Source: Lepidurus packardi
Taxonomy: Eukaryota > Arthropoda > Branchiopoda > Notostraca > Triopsidae
DNA: 64,000 bases
Direction: 5' to 3'
Assembly: GCA_023053545.1 (NCBI GenBank)
Contig: JAKZAN010000073.1
Coordinates: forward strand, 106,998 to 170,997
Shown here piece by piece: positions 1 to 11,373 of the stretch. The translations under genes and the position numbers were made by a program. Below the pieces are notes generated by a model. That model saw nothing but the letters and a program-made list of their open reading frames with translations. It was not told where the DNA came from and did not search any database. The first letter of the stretch is position 1; each line of letters starts with the position of its first letter.

Positions 1-1160
1 AATTCAGTCCGTAAGGAATTAATTCAGTCCGTAAGGAATTAATTCAGTCCGTAATGGATTAATTAAGTGCGTAATGATTTAATTAGGTGACTAAGGAATT
101 AATTCAATCCGTAAGGAATTAATTCAGTAAGAAAGGAATTCAATCAATCCTAAAGAATTAATTCAGTCCGTAAGGAATTTATTCAGTCCGTAAGGAATTA
201 ATTCAGTCCGTAAGGAATTAATTCAGTCCGTAAGGAATTAATCCAGTCCGTAAGGAATTAATTCAGTAAGTAAGGAATTCAATCGATCCTAAAGAATTAA
301 TTCAGTCCGTAAGGAACTAATTCAGTCCGTAAAGAATTAATTAAGTCCGTAAGGAATTAATTCATTCCGTAAGGAATTAATTAAATCCGTAAGGAATTAA
401 TTCAGTCCGTAATGAATTAATTAAGTCCGTAAACAATTAGTTCAGTCCGTAACTAATTAATTCAGGCCGTAAGGGATTAATTCAGGCCGTAAGGAATTAA
501 TTCAATCCGTAAGGAATTAATTAAGTCCGTAAGGAATTAATTAAGTCCGTAAGGTATTAATTAAGTCCGTTATTAATTAATTAAGTCCATAAGAAACAAA
601 TTAACTCCGTTAGGAATTATTTAAGTCCGTGAAGAATTAATTCAGTCCGTATGGAATTAATTCAGTCCGTAAGGAATTAATTCAGTCCGTAATGATCTAA
701 TTAAGTCCGTAAGGAATTAATTCAGTCCGCAAGGAATTTATTCAATCCGCAGAGAATTAATTCAGTCCGTAAGGAATTATTTAATTCGTAAGGAATTAAT
801 TAAGTCTGTAAAGAATTAATTAAGTCCGTAAGGTATTAATTAAGTCCGTTATTAATTAATTAAGTCCATAAGGAACAAAGTAAGTCTGTAAGGAATTATT
901 TAAGTCCGTGAAGAATTAATTCAGTCCGTATGGAATTAATTCAGTCCGTAAGGAATTATTTCAGTCCGTAATGAATTAATTAAGTCCGTAAGGAATTAAT
1001 TCAGTCCGCAAGGAATTAATTCAGTCCGTATGGAATTAATTCAGTCCGTAAGGAATTAGTTCAGTACGTAAGGAATTAGTTCAGTCCGTAAGGAATTAAT
1101 TCAGTCCGTAAGGAATTAATTCAGTCCGTAATGGATTAATTAAGTGCGTAATGAATTAAT

Positions 1161-4100
1161 AAAATCCGTAAGGAATTAATTCATTCCGTAAGGAATTAAT
1201 TAAGTCCGTAAGGAATTATTTCAGTCCGTATTGAATTAATTAAGTCCGTAGAGAATTAATTCAGTTCGTAAAGAATTAATTCAGTCCGTAAGGAATTAAT
1301 TCAGTCCGTAAGGAATTACTTCAGTCCGTATTGAATTAATTAATTCCGTAAAGAATTAATTCAGTTCGCAAGGAATTAATTCAGTCCGTAAGGGATTAAT
1401 TCAGGCCGTAAGGAATTAATTCAGTTTGTAACGAATTAATTCAGTCCGCAAGGAATTAATTCAGTCCGTAAGGAATTAATTAATTCGTAAGGAAAAATTA
1501 AGTCCGTAAAGAATTAATTAAGTCCGTAAGGAATTAATGAAGTCCGTAAGGTATTAATTAAGTCCGTTATTAATTAATTAAGTCCAAAAGGAACAAATTA
1601 AGTCCGTAAGGAATTATTTCTGTCCGTATTGAATTAATTAAGTCCGTAGAGAATTAATTCAGTCCGGAAGGAATTAATTCAGTCCGTAAGGAATTAATTC
1701 AGTCCGTAAAGAATTTATTAAGTACGTAAGGAATTATTTCAGTCCGTAAGGAATTAATTCAGTCCGTAAGGAATTAATTCAGTAAGAAAGGAATTCAATC
1801 AAGTCCGTAAGGAATTAATTAAGTACGTAAGGAATTAATTCAGTCCGTAAGGAATTCATTAAGTCCGTTAGGAATTAATTAAGTCCATAAGGAATTAATT
1901 AAGTCCATAAGAAATTAATTAAGTCCGTAAGGAATTATTTAAGTCCGTAAAGAATTAAATCAGGCCGTAAGGATATTAATTCAGTCCGTAATGAATTAAT
2001 TCAGTCCGTATGGAATTAATTCAGTCCGTAAGGAATTAGTTCAGTACGTAAGGAATTAGTTCAGTCCGTAAGGAATTAATTCAGTCCGTAAGGAATTAAT
2101 TCAGTCCGTAAGGAATTAATTCAGTCCGTAATGGATTAATTAAGTGCGTAATTAATTAATTAAGTGACTAAGGAATTAATTCAATCCGTAAGGAATTAAT
2201 TAAGTCCGTAAGGAATTATTTCAGTCTGTATTGAATTAATTAAGTCCGTAGAGAATTAATTCAGTCCGTAAGGAATTAATTCAGTAAGAAAGGAATTCAA
2301 TCAATCCTAAAGAATTAATTCAGTCCGTAAGGAATTTATTCAGTCCGTAAGGAATTAATTCAGTCCGTAAGGAATTAATCCAGTCCGTAAGGAATTAATT
2401 CAGTAAGTAAGGAATTCAATCGATCCTAAAGAATTAATTCAGTCCGTAAGGAATTAATTCAGTCCGTAAGGAATTATTTCAGTCCGTATTGAATTAATTA
2501 AGTGCGTAAAGAATTAATTTAGTCCGTAAGGAATTAATTCAGTCCGTAAGGAGTTAATTCAGTCCGTAAGGAATTAATTCAGTCCGCAATTAATTAATTC
2601 AGTCCGTATGGAATTAATTCAGTCCGTAAGGAATTAGTTCAGTACGTAAGGAATTAGTTCAGTCCGTAAGGAATTAATTCAGTCCGTAAGGAATTAATTC
2701 AGTCCGTAAGGAATTAATTCAGTCCGTAATGGATTAATTAAGTGCGTAATGATTTAATTAGGTGACTAAGGAATTAATTCAATCCGTAAGGAATTAATTC
2801 AGTAAGAAAGGAATTCAATCAATCCTAAAGAATTAATTCAGTCCGTAAGGAATTTATTCAGTCCGTAAGGAATTAATTCAGTCCGTAAGGAATTAATTCA
2901 GTCCGTAAGGAATTAATCCAGTCCGTAAGGAATTAATTCAGTAAGTAAGGAATTCAATCGATCCTAAAGAATTAATTCAGTCCGTAAGGAACTAATTCAG
3001 TCCGTAAGGAATTATTTCAGTCCGTATTGAATTAATTAAGTCCGTAAAGAATTAATTCAGTCCGTAACGAATTAATTAAGTACGTAAGGAATTAATTCAG
3101 TCCGTAAGGAATTATTTCAGTCCGTAATGAATTAATTAAGTCCGTAAGGAATTAATTCAGTCCGCAAGGAATTAATTCAGTCCGTATGGAATTAATTCAG
3201 TCCGTAAGGAATTAGTTCAGTACGTAAGGAATTAGTTCAGTCCGTAAGGAATTAATTCAGTCCGTAAGGAATTAATTCAGTCCGTAATGGATTAATTAAG
3301 TGCGTAATGAATTAATAAAATCCGTAAGGAATTAATTCATTCCGTAAGGAATTAATTAAGTCCGTAAGGAATTATTTCAGTCCGTATTGAATTAATTAAG
3401 TCCGTAGAGAATTAATTCAGTTCGTAAAGAATTAATTCAGTCCGTAAGGAATTAATTCAGTCCGTAAGGAATTACTTCAGTCCGTATTGAATTAATTAAT
3501 TCCGTAAAGAATTAATTCAGTTCGCAAGGAATTAATTCAGTCCGTAAGGGATTAATTCAGGCCGTAAGGAATTAATTCAGTTTGTAACGAATTAATTCAG
3601 TCCGCAAGGAATTAATTCAGTCCGTAAGGAATTAATTAATTCGTAAGGAAAAATTAAGTCCGTAAAGAATTAATTAAGTCCGTAAGGAATTAATGAAGTC
3701 CGTAAGGTATTAATTAAGTCCGTTATTAATTAATTAAGTCCAAAAGGAACAAATTAAGTCCGTAAGGAATTATTTCTGTCCGTATTGAATTAATTAAGTC
3801 CGTAGAGAATTAATTCAGTCCGGAAGGAATTAATTCAGTCCGTAAGGAATTAATTCAGTCCGTAAAGAATTTATTAAGTACGTAAGGAATTATTTCAGTC
3901 CGTAAGGAATTAATTCAGTCCGTAAGGAATTAATTCAGTAAGAAAGGAATTCAATCAAGTACGTAAGGAATTAATTCAGTCCGTAAGGAATTCATTAAGT
4001 CCGTTAGGAATTAATTAAGTCCATAAGGAATTAATTAAGTCCATAAGAAATTAATTAAGTCCGTAAGGAATTATTTAAGTCCGTAAAGAATTAAATCAGG

Positions 4101-5432
4101 CCGTAAGGATATTAATTCAGTCCGTAATGAATTAATTTAGTCCGTAAGGAATTAATTCAGTCCGCAATTAATTAATTCAGTCCGTATGGAATTAATTCAG
4201 TCCGTAAGGAATTAGTTCAGTACGTAAGGAATTAGTTCAGTCCGTAAGGAATTAATTCAGTCCGTAAGGAATTAATTCAGTCCGTAAGGAATTAATTCAG
4301 TCCGTAATGGATTAATTAAGTGCGTAATTAATTAATTAAGTGACTAAGGAATTAATTCAATCCGTAAGGAATTAATTAAGTCCGTAAGGAATTATTTCAG
4401 TCTGTATTGAATTAATTAAGTCCGTAGAGAATTAATTCAGTCCGTAAGGAATTAATTCAGTAAGAAAGGAATTCAATCAATCCTAAAGAATTAATTCAGT
4501 CCGTAAGGAATTTATTCAGTCCGTAAGGAATTAATTCAGTCCGTAAGGAATTAATCCAGTCCGTAAGGAATTAATTCAGTAAGTAAGGAATTCAATCGAT
4601 CCTAAAGAATTAATTCAGTCCGTAAGGAATTAATTCAGTCCGTAAGGAATTATTTCAGTCCGTATTGAATTAATTAAGTGCGTAAAGAATTAATTTAGTC
4701 CGTAAGGAATTAATTCAGTCCGTAAGGAGTTAATTCAGTCCGTAAGGAATTAATTCAGTCCGCAATTAATTAATTCAGTCCGTATGGAATTAATTCAGTC
4801 CGTAAGGAATTAGTTCAGTACGTAAGGAATTAGTTCAGTCCGTAAGGAATTAATTCAGTCCGTAAGGAATTAATTCAGTCCGTAAGGAATTAATTCAGTC
4901 CGTAATGGATTAATTAAGTGCGTAATGATTTAATTAGGTGACTAAGGAATTAATTCAATCCGTAAGGAATTAATTCAGTAAGAAAGGAATTCAATCAATC
5001 CTAAAGAATTAATTCAGTCCGTAAGGAATTTATTCAGTCCGTAAGGAATTAATTCAGTCCGTAAGGAATTAATTCAGTCCGTAAGGAATTAATCCAGTCC
5101 GTAAGGAATTAATTCAGTAAGTAAGGAATTCAATCGATCCTAAAGAATTAATTCAGTCCGTAAGGAACTAATTCAGTCCGTAAGGAATTATTTCAGTCCG
5201 TATTGAATTAATTAAGTCCGTAAAGAATTAATTCAGTCCGTAACGAATTAATTAAGTACGTAAGGAATTAATTCAGTCCGTAAGGAATTCATAAAGTCCG
5301 TTAGGAATTAATTAAGTCCATAAGGAATTAATTAAGTCCATAAGGAATTAATTAAGTCCATAAGGAATTAATTCAGTCCGTAAGGAATTAATTCAGTCCG
5401 TAATGGATTAATTAAGTGCGTAATGAATTAAT
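1161..5432. repeat. Higher-order repeat unit 1 (about 4,272 bp, two related halves)
   Basis: Rare monomer variants recur at fixed distances. The ATAAAATCCG variant lies at about 1161, 3317, 5433 and 7588. The variant TTCGTAAGGAAAAATTAAG has its anchor at 1481, 3637, 5753 and 7908. Intervals alternate (2156, 2116, 2155), so the true period is a dimer of 4271-4272 bp. The halves differ consistently: near 1801 and 6063 there is an extra AAGTCCGTAAGG unit that is missing near 3957 and 8227. The phase of the unit boundary is arbitrary; I set it at the ATAAAATCCG variant. Confidence 0.85.
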
Positions 5433-8400
5433 AAAATCCGTAAGGAATTAATTCATTCCGTAAGGAATTAATTAAGTCCGTAAGGAATTATTTCAGTCCG
5501 TATTGAATTAATTAAGTCCGTAGAGAATTAATTCAGTTCGTAAAGAATTAATTCAGTCCGTAAGGAATTAATTCAGTCCGTAAGGAATTACTTCAGTCCG
5601 TATTGAATTAATTAATTCCGTAAAGAATTAATTCAGTTCGCAAGGAATTAATTCAGTCCGTAAGGGATTAATTCAGGCCGTAAGGAATTAATTCAGTTTG
5701 TAACGAATTAATTCAGTCCGCAAGGAATTAATTCAGTCCGTAAGGAATTAATTAATTCGTAAGGAAAAATTAAGTCCGTAAAGAATTAATTAAGTCCGTA
5801 AGGAATTAATGAAGTCCGTAAGGTATTAATTAAGTCCGTTATTAATTAATTAAGTCCAAAAGGAACAAATTAAGTCCGTAAGGAATTATTTCTGTCCGTA
5901 TTGAATTAATTAAGTCCGTAGAGAATTAATTCAGTCCGGAAGGAATTAATTCAGTCCGTAAGGAATTAATTCAGTCCGTAAAGAATTTATTAAGTACGTA
6001 AGGAATTATTTCAGTCCGTAAGGAATTAATTCAGTCCGTAAGGAATTAATTCAGTAAGAAAGGAATTCAATCAAGTCCGTAAGGAATTAATTAAGTACGT
6101 AAGGAATTAATTCAGTCCGTAAGGAATTCATTAAGTCCGTTAGGAATTAATTAAGTCCATAAGGAATTAATTAAGTCCATAAGAAATTAATTAAGTCCGT
6201 AAGGAATTATTTAAGTCCGTAAAGAATTAAATCAGGCCGTAAGGATATTAATTCAGTCCGTAATGAATTAATTCAGTCCGTATGGAATTAATTCAGTCCG
6301 TAAGGAATTAGTTCAGTACGTAAGGAATTAGTTCAGTCCGTAAGGAATTAATTCAGTCCGTAAGGAATTAATTCAGTCCGTAAGGAATTAATTCAGTCCG
6401 TAATGGATTAATTAAGTGCGTAATTAATTAATTAAGTGACTAAGGAATTAATTCAATCCGTAAGGAATTAATTAAGTCCGTAAGGAATTATTTCAGTCTG
6501 TATTGAATTAATTAAGTCCGTAGAGAATTAATTCAGTCCGTAAGGAATTAATTCAGTAAGAAAGGAATTCAATCAATCCTAAAGAATTAATTCAGTCCGT
6601 AAGGAATTTATTCAGTCCGTAAGGAATTAATTCAGTCCGTAAGGAATTAATCCAGTCCGTAAGGAATTAATTCAGTAAGTAAGGAATTCAATCGATCCTA
6701 AAGAATTAATTCAGTCCGTAAGGAATTAATTCAGTCCGTAAGGAATTATTTCAGTCCGTATTGAATTAATTAAGTGCGTAAAGAATTAATTTAGTCCGTA
6801 AGGAATTAATTCAGTCCGTAAGGAGTTAATTCAGTCCGTAAGGAATTAATTCAGTCCGCAATTAATTAATTCAGTCCGTATGGAATTAATTCAGTCCGTA
6901 AGGAATTAGTTCAGTACGTAAGGAATTAGTTCAGTCCGTAAGGAATTAATTCAGTCGTAAGGAATTAATTCAGTCCGTAAGGAATTAATTCAGTCCGTAA
7001 TGGATTAATTAAGTGCGTAATGATTTAATTAGGTGACTAAGGAATTAATTCAATCCGTAAGGAATTAATTCAGTAAGAAAGGAATTCAATCAATCCTAAA
7101 GAATTAATTCAGTCCGTAAGGAATTTATTCAGTCCGTAAGGAATTAATTCAGTCCGTAAGGAATTAATTCAGTCCGTAAGGAATTAATCCAGTCCGTAAG
7201 GAATTAATTCAGTAAGTAAGGAATTCAATCGATCCTAAAGAATTAATTCAGTCCGTAAGGAACTAATTCAGTCCGTAAGGAATTATTTCAGTCCGTATTG
7301 AATTAATTAAGTCCGTAAAGAATTAATTCAGTCCGTAACGAATTAATTAAGTACGTAAGGAATTAATTCAGTCCGTAAGGAATTATTTCAGTCCGTAATG
7401 AATTAATTAAGTCCGTAAGGAATTAATTCAGTCCGCAAGGAATTAATTCAGTCCGTATGGAATTAATTCAGTCCGTAAGGAATTAGTTCAGTACGTAAGG
7501 AATTAGTTCAGTCCGTAAGGAATTAATTCAGTCCGTAAGGAATTAATTCAGTCCGTAATGGATTAATTAAGTGCGTAATGAATTAATAAAATCCGTAAGG
7601 AATTAATTCATTCCGTAAGGAATTAATTAAGTCCGTAAGGAATTATTTCAGTCCGTATTGAATTAATTAAGTCCGTAGAGAATTAATTCAGTTCGTAAAG
7701 AATTAATTCAGTCCGTAAGGAATTAATTCAGTCCGTAAGGAATTACTTCAGTCCGTATTGAATTAATTAATTCCGTAAAGAATTAATTCAGTTCGCAAGG
7801 AATTAATTCAGTCCGTAAGGGATTAATTCAGGCCGTAAGGAATTAATTCAGTTTGTAACGAATTAATTCAGTCCGCAAGGAATTAATTCAGTCCGTAAGG
7901 AATTAATTAATTCGTAAGGAAAAATTAAGTCCGTAAAGAATTAATTAAGTCCGTAAGGAATTAATGAAGTCCGTAAGGTATTAATTAAGTCCGTTATTAA
8001 TTAATTAAGTCCAAAAGGAACAAATTAAGTCCGTAAGGAATTATTTCTGTCCGTATTGAATTAATTAAGTCCGTAGAGAATTAATTCAGTCCGGAAGGAA
8101 TTAATTCAGTCCGTAAGGAATTAATTCAGTCCGTAAAGAATTTATTAAGTACGTAAGGAATTATTTCAGTCCGTAAGGAATTAATTCAGTCCGTAAGGAA
8201 TTAATTCAGTAAGAAAGGAATTCAATCAAGTACGTAAGGAATTAATTCAGTCCGTAAGGAATTCATTAAGTCCGTTAGGAATTAATTAAGTCCATAAGGA
8301 ATTAATTAAGTCCATAAGAAATTAATTAAGTCCGTAAGGAATTATTTAAGTCCGTAAAGAATTAAATCAGGCCGTAAGGATATTAATTCAGTCCGTAATG

Positions 8401-9640
8401 AATTAATTTAGTCCGTAAGGAATTAATTCAGTCCGCAATTAATTAATTCAGTCCGTATGGAATTAATTCAGTCCGTAAGGAATTAGTTCAGTACGTAAGG
8501 AATTAGTTCAGTCCGTAAGGAATTAATTCAGTCCGTAAGGAATTAATTCAGTCCGTAAGGAATTAATTCAGTCCGTAATGGATTAATTAAGTGCGTAATT
8601 AATTAATTAAGTGACTAAGGAATTAATTCAATCCGTAAGGAATTAATTAAGTCCGTAAGGAATTATTTCAGTCTGTATTGAATTAATTAAGTCCGTAGAG
8701 AATTAATTCAGTCCGTAAGGAATTAATTCAGTAAGAAAGGAATTCAATCAATCCTAAAGAATTAATTCAGTCCGTAAGGAATTTATTCAGTCCGTAAGGA
8801 ATTAATTCAGTCCGTAAGGAATTAATCCAGTCCGTAAGGAATTAATTCAGTAAGTAAGGAATTCAATCGATCCTAAAGAATTAATTCAGTCCGTAAGGAA
8901 TTAATTCAGTCCGTAAGGAATTATTTCAGTCCGTATTGAATTAATTAAGTGCGTAAAGAATTAATTTAGTCCGTAAGGAATTAATTCAGTCCGTAAGGAG
9001 TTAATTCAGTCCGTAAGGAATTAATTCAGTCCGCAATTAATTAATTCAGTCCGTATGGAATTAATTCAGTCCGTAAGGAATTAGTTCAGTACGTAAGGAA
9101 TTAGTTCAGTCCGTAAGGAATTAATTCAGTCCGTAAGGAATTAATTCAGTCCGTAAGGAATTAATTCAGTCCGTAATGGATTAATTAAGTGCGTAATGAT
9201 TTAATTAGGTGACTAAGGAATTAATTCAATCCGTAAGGAATTAATTCAGTAAGAAAGGAATTCAATCAATCCTAAAGAATTAATTCAGTCCGTAAGGAAT
9301 TTATTCAGTCCGTAAGGAATTAATTCAGTCCGTAAGGAATTAATTCAGTCCGTAAGGAATTAATCCAGTCCGTAAGGAATTAATTCAGTAAGTAAGGAAT
9401 TCAATCGATCCTAAAGAATTAATTCAGTCCGTAAGGAACTAATTCAGTCCGTAAGGAATTATTTCAGTCCGTATTGAATTAATTAAGTCCGTAAAGAATT
9501 AATTCAGTCCGTAACGAATTAATTAAGTACGTAAGGAATTAATTCAGTCCGTAAGGAATTCATAAAGTCCGTTAGGAATTAATTAAGTCCATAAGGAATT
9601 AATTAAGTCCATAAGGAATTAATTAAGTCCATAAGGAATT
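5433..9640. repeat. Higher-order repeat unit 2 (about 4,271 bp period, slightly incomplete)
   Basis: This repeats unit 1 monomer by monomer at an offset of 4272, then 4271 after a private 1-bp deletion near 6955, where the monomer reads CAGTCGTAAGG. Homology to the preceding unit stops near 9640, where a run of CCATAAGG monomers is followed by a different monomer order leading into the Ty3 insertion. Boundaries were judged by eye. Confidence 0.82.
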
Positions 9641-10234
9641 AATTAAGTCCGTAAGGAATTATTTAAGTCCTTAAAGAATTAATTAAGTCCGTAAGGAATT
9701 AATTAAGTACGTAAGGTATTAATTAAGTCCGTTATTAATTAATTAAGACCATAAGGAACAAATTAAGTTCGTAAGGAATTATTTAAGTCCGTGAAGAACT
9801 AATTCAGTCCGTATGGAATTAATTCAGTCTGTAAGGAATTAAATCAGGCCGTAAGGAATTAATTCAGTCCGTAATGAATTAATTAAGTCCGTAAGGAATT
9901 AATTCAGTCCGCAAGGAAATAATTCAGTCCGTATGGAATTAATTCAGTCCGTAAGGAATTAGTTCAGTACGTAAGGAATTAGTTCAGTCCGTAAGGAATT
10001 AATTCAGTCCGTAAGGAATTAATTCAGTCCGTAAGGAATTAATTCAGTCCGTAATGGATTAATTAAGTGCGTAATGAATTAATTAAGTCCGTAAGGAATT
10101 AATTCATTCCGTAAGGAATTATTTCAGTCCGTATTGAATTAATTAAGTCCGTAGAGAATTAATTCAGTCCGTAAGGAATTAATTCAGTAAGAAAATAATT
10201 CAATCAATCCTAAAGAATTTATTCAGTCCGTAAG

Positions 10235-10331
10235 TGTTGTATCGTGTCCTTTGTACCTGAGGCGATGCCAGGTGGGGAAGCCGTGGTATCAATACAGCAG
10301 TCTTGACTAACCCTTCTTTGAAAACACAACA
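10235..10331 (+). repeat. 5' LTR, Ty3 copy 1 (97 bp)
   Basis: It starts TGTTGTATCG and ends AACACAACA, giving TG...CA termini, and is repeated at 14366-14463. Compared with the 3' LTR there are three substitutions and one 1-base indel: GAGGCG versus GAGACG, ACAGCAG versus ACAAGCAA, and TTGAAAAC versus TTGAGAAC. At 97 bp it is very short for a Ty3-type LTR. I see no convincing TATA box. Confidence 0.93.
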
Positions 10332-10332
10332 T

Positions 10333-10343
10333 TGGCGACGAGG
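10333..10343 (+). other. Primer-binding site, Ty3 copy 1
   Basis: TGGCGACGAGG begins one base after the LTR, the normal position for a tRNA primer site. The 11 bases are complementary to a tRNA 3' end of the form CCTCGTCG plus CCA, which I recall for animal tRNA-Ser(GCT). Complementarity beyond these 11 bases is imperfect, so the tRNA identity is tentative. Confidence 0.7.
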
Positions 10344-10387
10344 TGGGCAATATTTCTTATCCAGTGCATTCCTCAAGTGATTAAGCC

Positions 10388-11373
10388 ATGGAAGCATACG
10401 CGACAATGCAGCCATTCCAGTAGGAGGGTGAAAAAGCTACCATCGGCACAAGGTGAGAGATTGGCTGAAGAGGCTGGAGAATTTCCTAGTGGTTTGTGAC
10501 ATATCAGGCAAACAGAGGAAGCTAGCAGCACTTCTGCATTACGCCGGAAAAAAGGTGCATGACGTGTACAGCAAGCTCGACACCAAACCTGCCGAGGGCG
10601 AGGACGTATATGTGACAGCCAAACGGGTTTTAACCGCCCATTTCAATCCACAAGAGAACGTCATGTACAGCAGATTCCTATTTCGGAACGTGAGGCAACA
10701 GGTGGATGAAACACTGGACGAGCTACACACCAGGCTGGACAAAATGGGAGATGGATGTCAATTTATCGACAAAGAAGAAGAAGTAAAATCACAAATCGTA
10801 CTGGCGTGCAACTCGAGAAAATTGAAGTCTGAGGCATTAACGAATCCAGGATGGTCGCTGGCTACACTATTGGAAAAAGGAAACGCGTTTGAACTCGTGC
10901 GCAAGCAGCTAAAGGAAATGAAGACCAACACTGAAGAGGAGGAAGGGCAAGTCAACAAACTCAAAACGGAACATAAGCAAAAACGTCAAAATCAGAAATG
11001 CAAATTTTGCGGAAAGGCGTGGCACAAGCAGCTACAAGACTGTAGAGCCCGAAAAGAAAAATGCCGGAAATGTCAAAAGGTGGGCCATTTCGAAAGAGTT
11101 TGCAGAAGCAAGAAGCAAGTGGTACAGAACGTCAACGAGATGGAAGAAGACGAGGACAGCTCCAGTGTCACAGAACTCGTAAGTACAAATTCCAACAAAA
11201 GTTGCAAACATCCTATGGTATGCGCAAAGGTGGGGAACGGCAAAATCAAGTTTTTGGTAGACACCGGAGCAGGGGTAACAATCATAGACGCACAGGCACA
11301 TGCCAAGATTGGAAGTCCGAAACTGAAGAAAACAGAAAAGAAGATTTTAAAGCGTCCGAGGCTCTGGAACTAG
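10388..11373 (+). pseudogene. gag: gag with protease active-site segment, frame-disrupted (copy 1)
   Basis: Gag forms the particle and binds the element RNA. The open part (306 codons from 10453, not starting at ATG) has a capsid-like N-terminal region, then two zinc knuckles. The first is C183, C186, H191, C197 (CX2CX4HX5C) and the second C204, C207, H212, C217 (the classical CX2CX4HX4C). A retroviral-type aspartic protease motif DTGA follows at 270-273. A well-placed ATG at 10388 (GCCATGG context) precedes it in a different frame. That frame stops at TAG 10421-10423 in this copy only, and next at TGA 10454-10456. A one-base loss near 10455 separates the ATG from the rest of gag and is shared with copy 2. 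The frame ends at 11373, about 100 codons after the DTGA motif would require, so the protease domain is incomplete. Gag protein is probably not made. Confidence 0.85.

Larger units (their letters stand above)
1..10234. repeat. 20-bp satellite array, block A
   Basis: Continuous tandem 20-bp monomers with consensus AATTAATTCAGTCCGTAAGG. Common variants replace CAG with AAG or CAT, CCG with CCA, CTG or CGC, and AAGG with AATGG, TTGA, AGAG or AAAG. A recurring 19-bp variant (AATTCAATCAATCCTAAAG) follows units ending CAGTAAGAAAGG or CAGTAAGTAAGG. No reading frame of note exists because every monomer contains TAA and the period is not a multiple of three. The block ends at the target-site copy CGTAAG of the Ty3 element. 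From about 1.1 kb onward the monomer variants are themselves ordered into a higher-order repeat. I see no gene or other element in this block. Confidence 0.97.

Noticed and set aside
1-10234. CRISPR-like array of short regular repeats
   Set aside because: Monomers abut with no unique spacers, there are no cas genes, and the context is eukaryotic retrotransposons.
11061-11340. First 95 or so residues of the long pol frame as a distinct N-terminal domain
   Set aside because: They overlap the zinc knuckles and protease motif of gag in another frame and have shadow-like composition.
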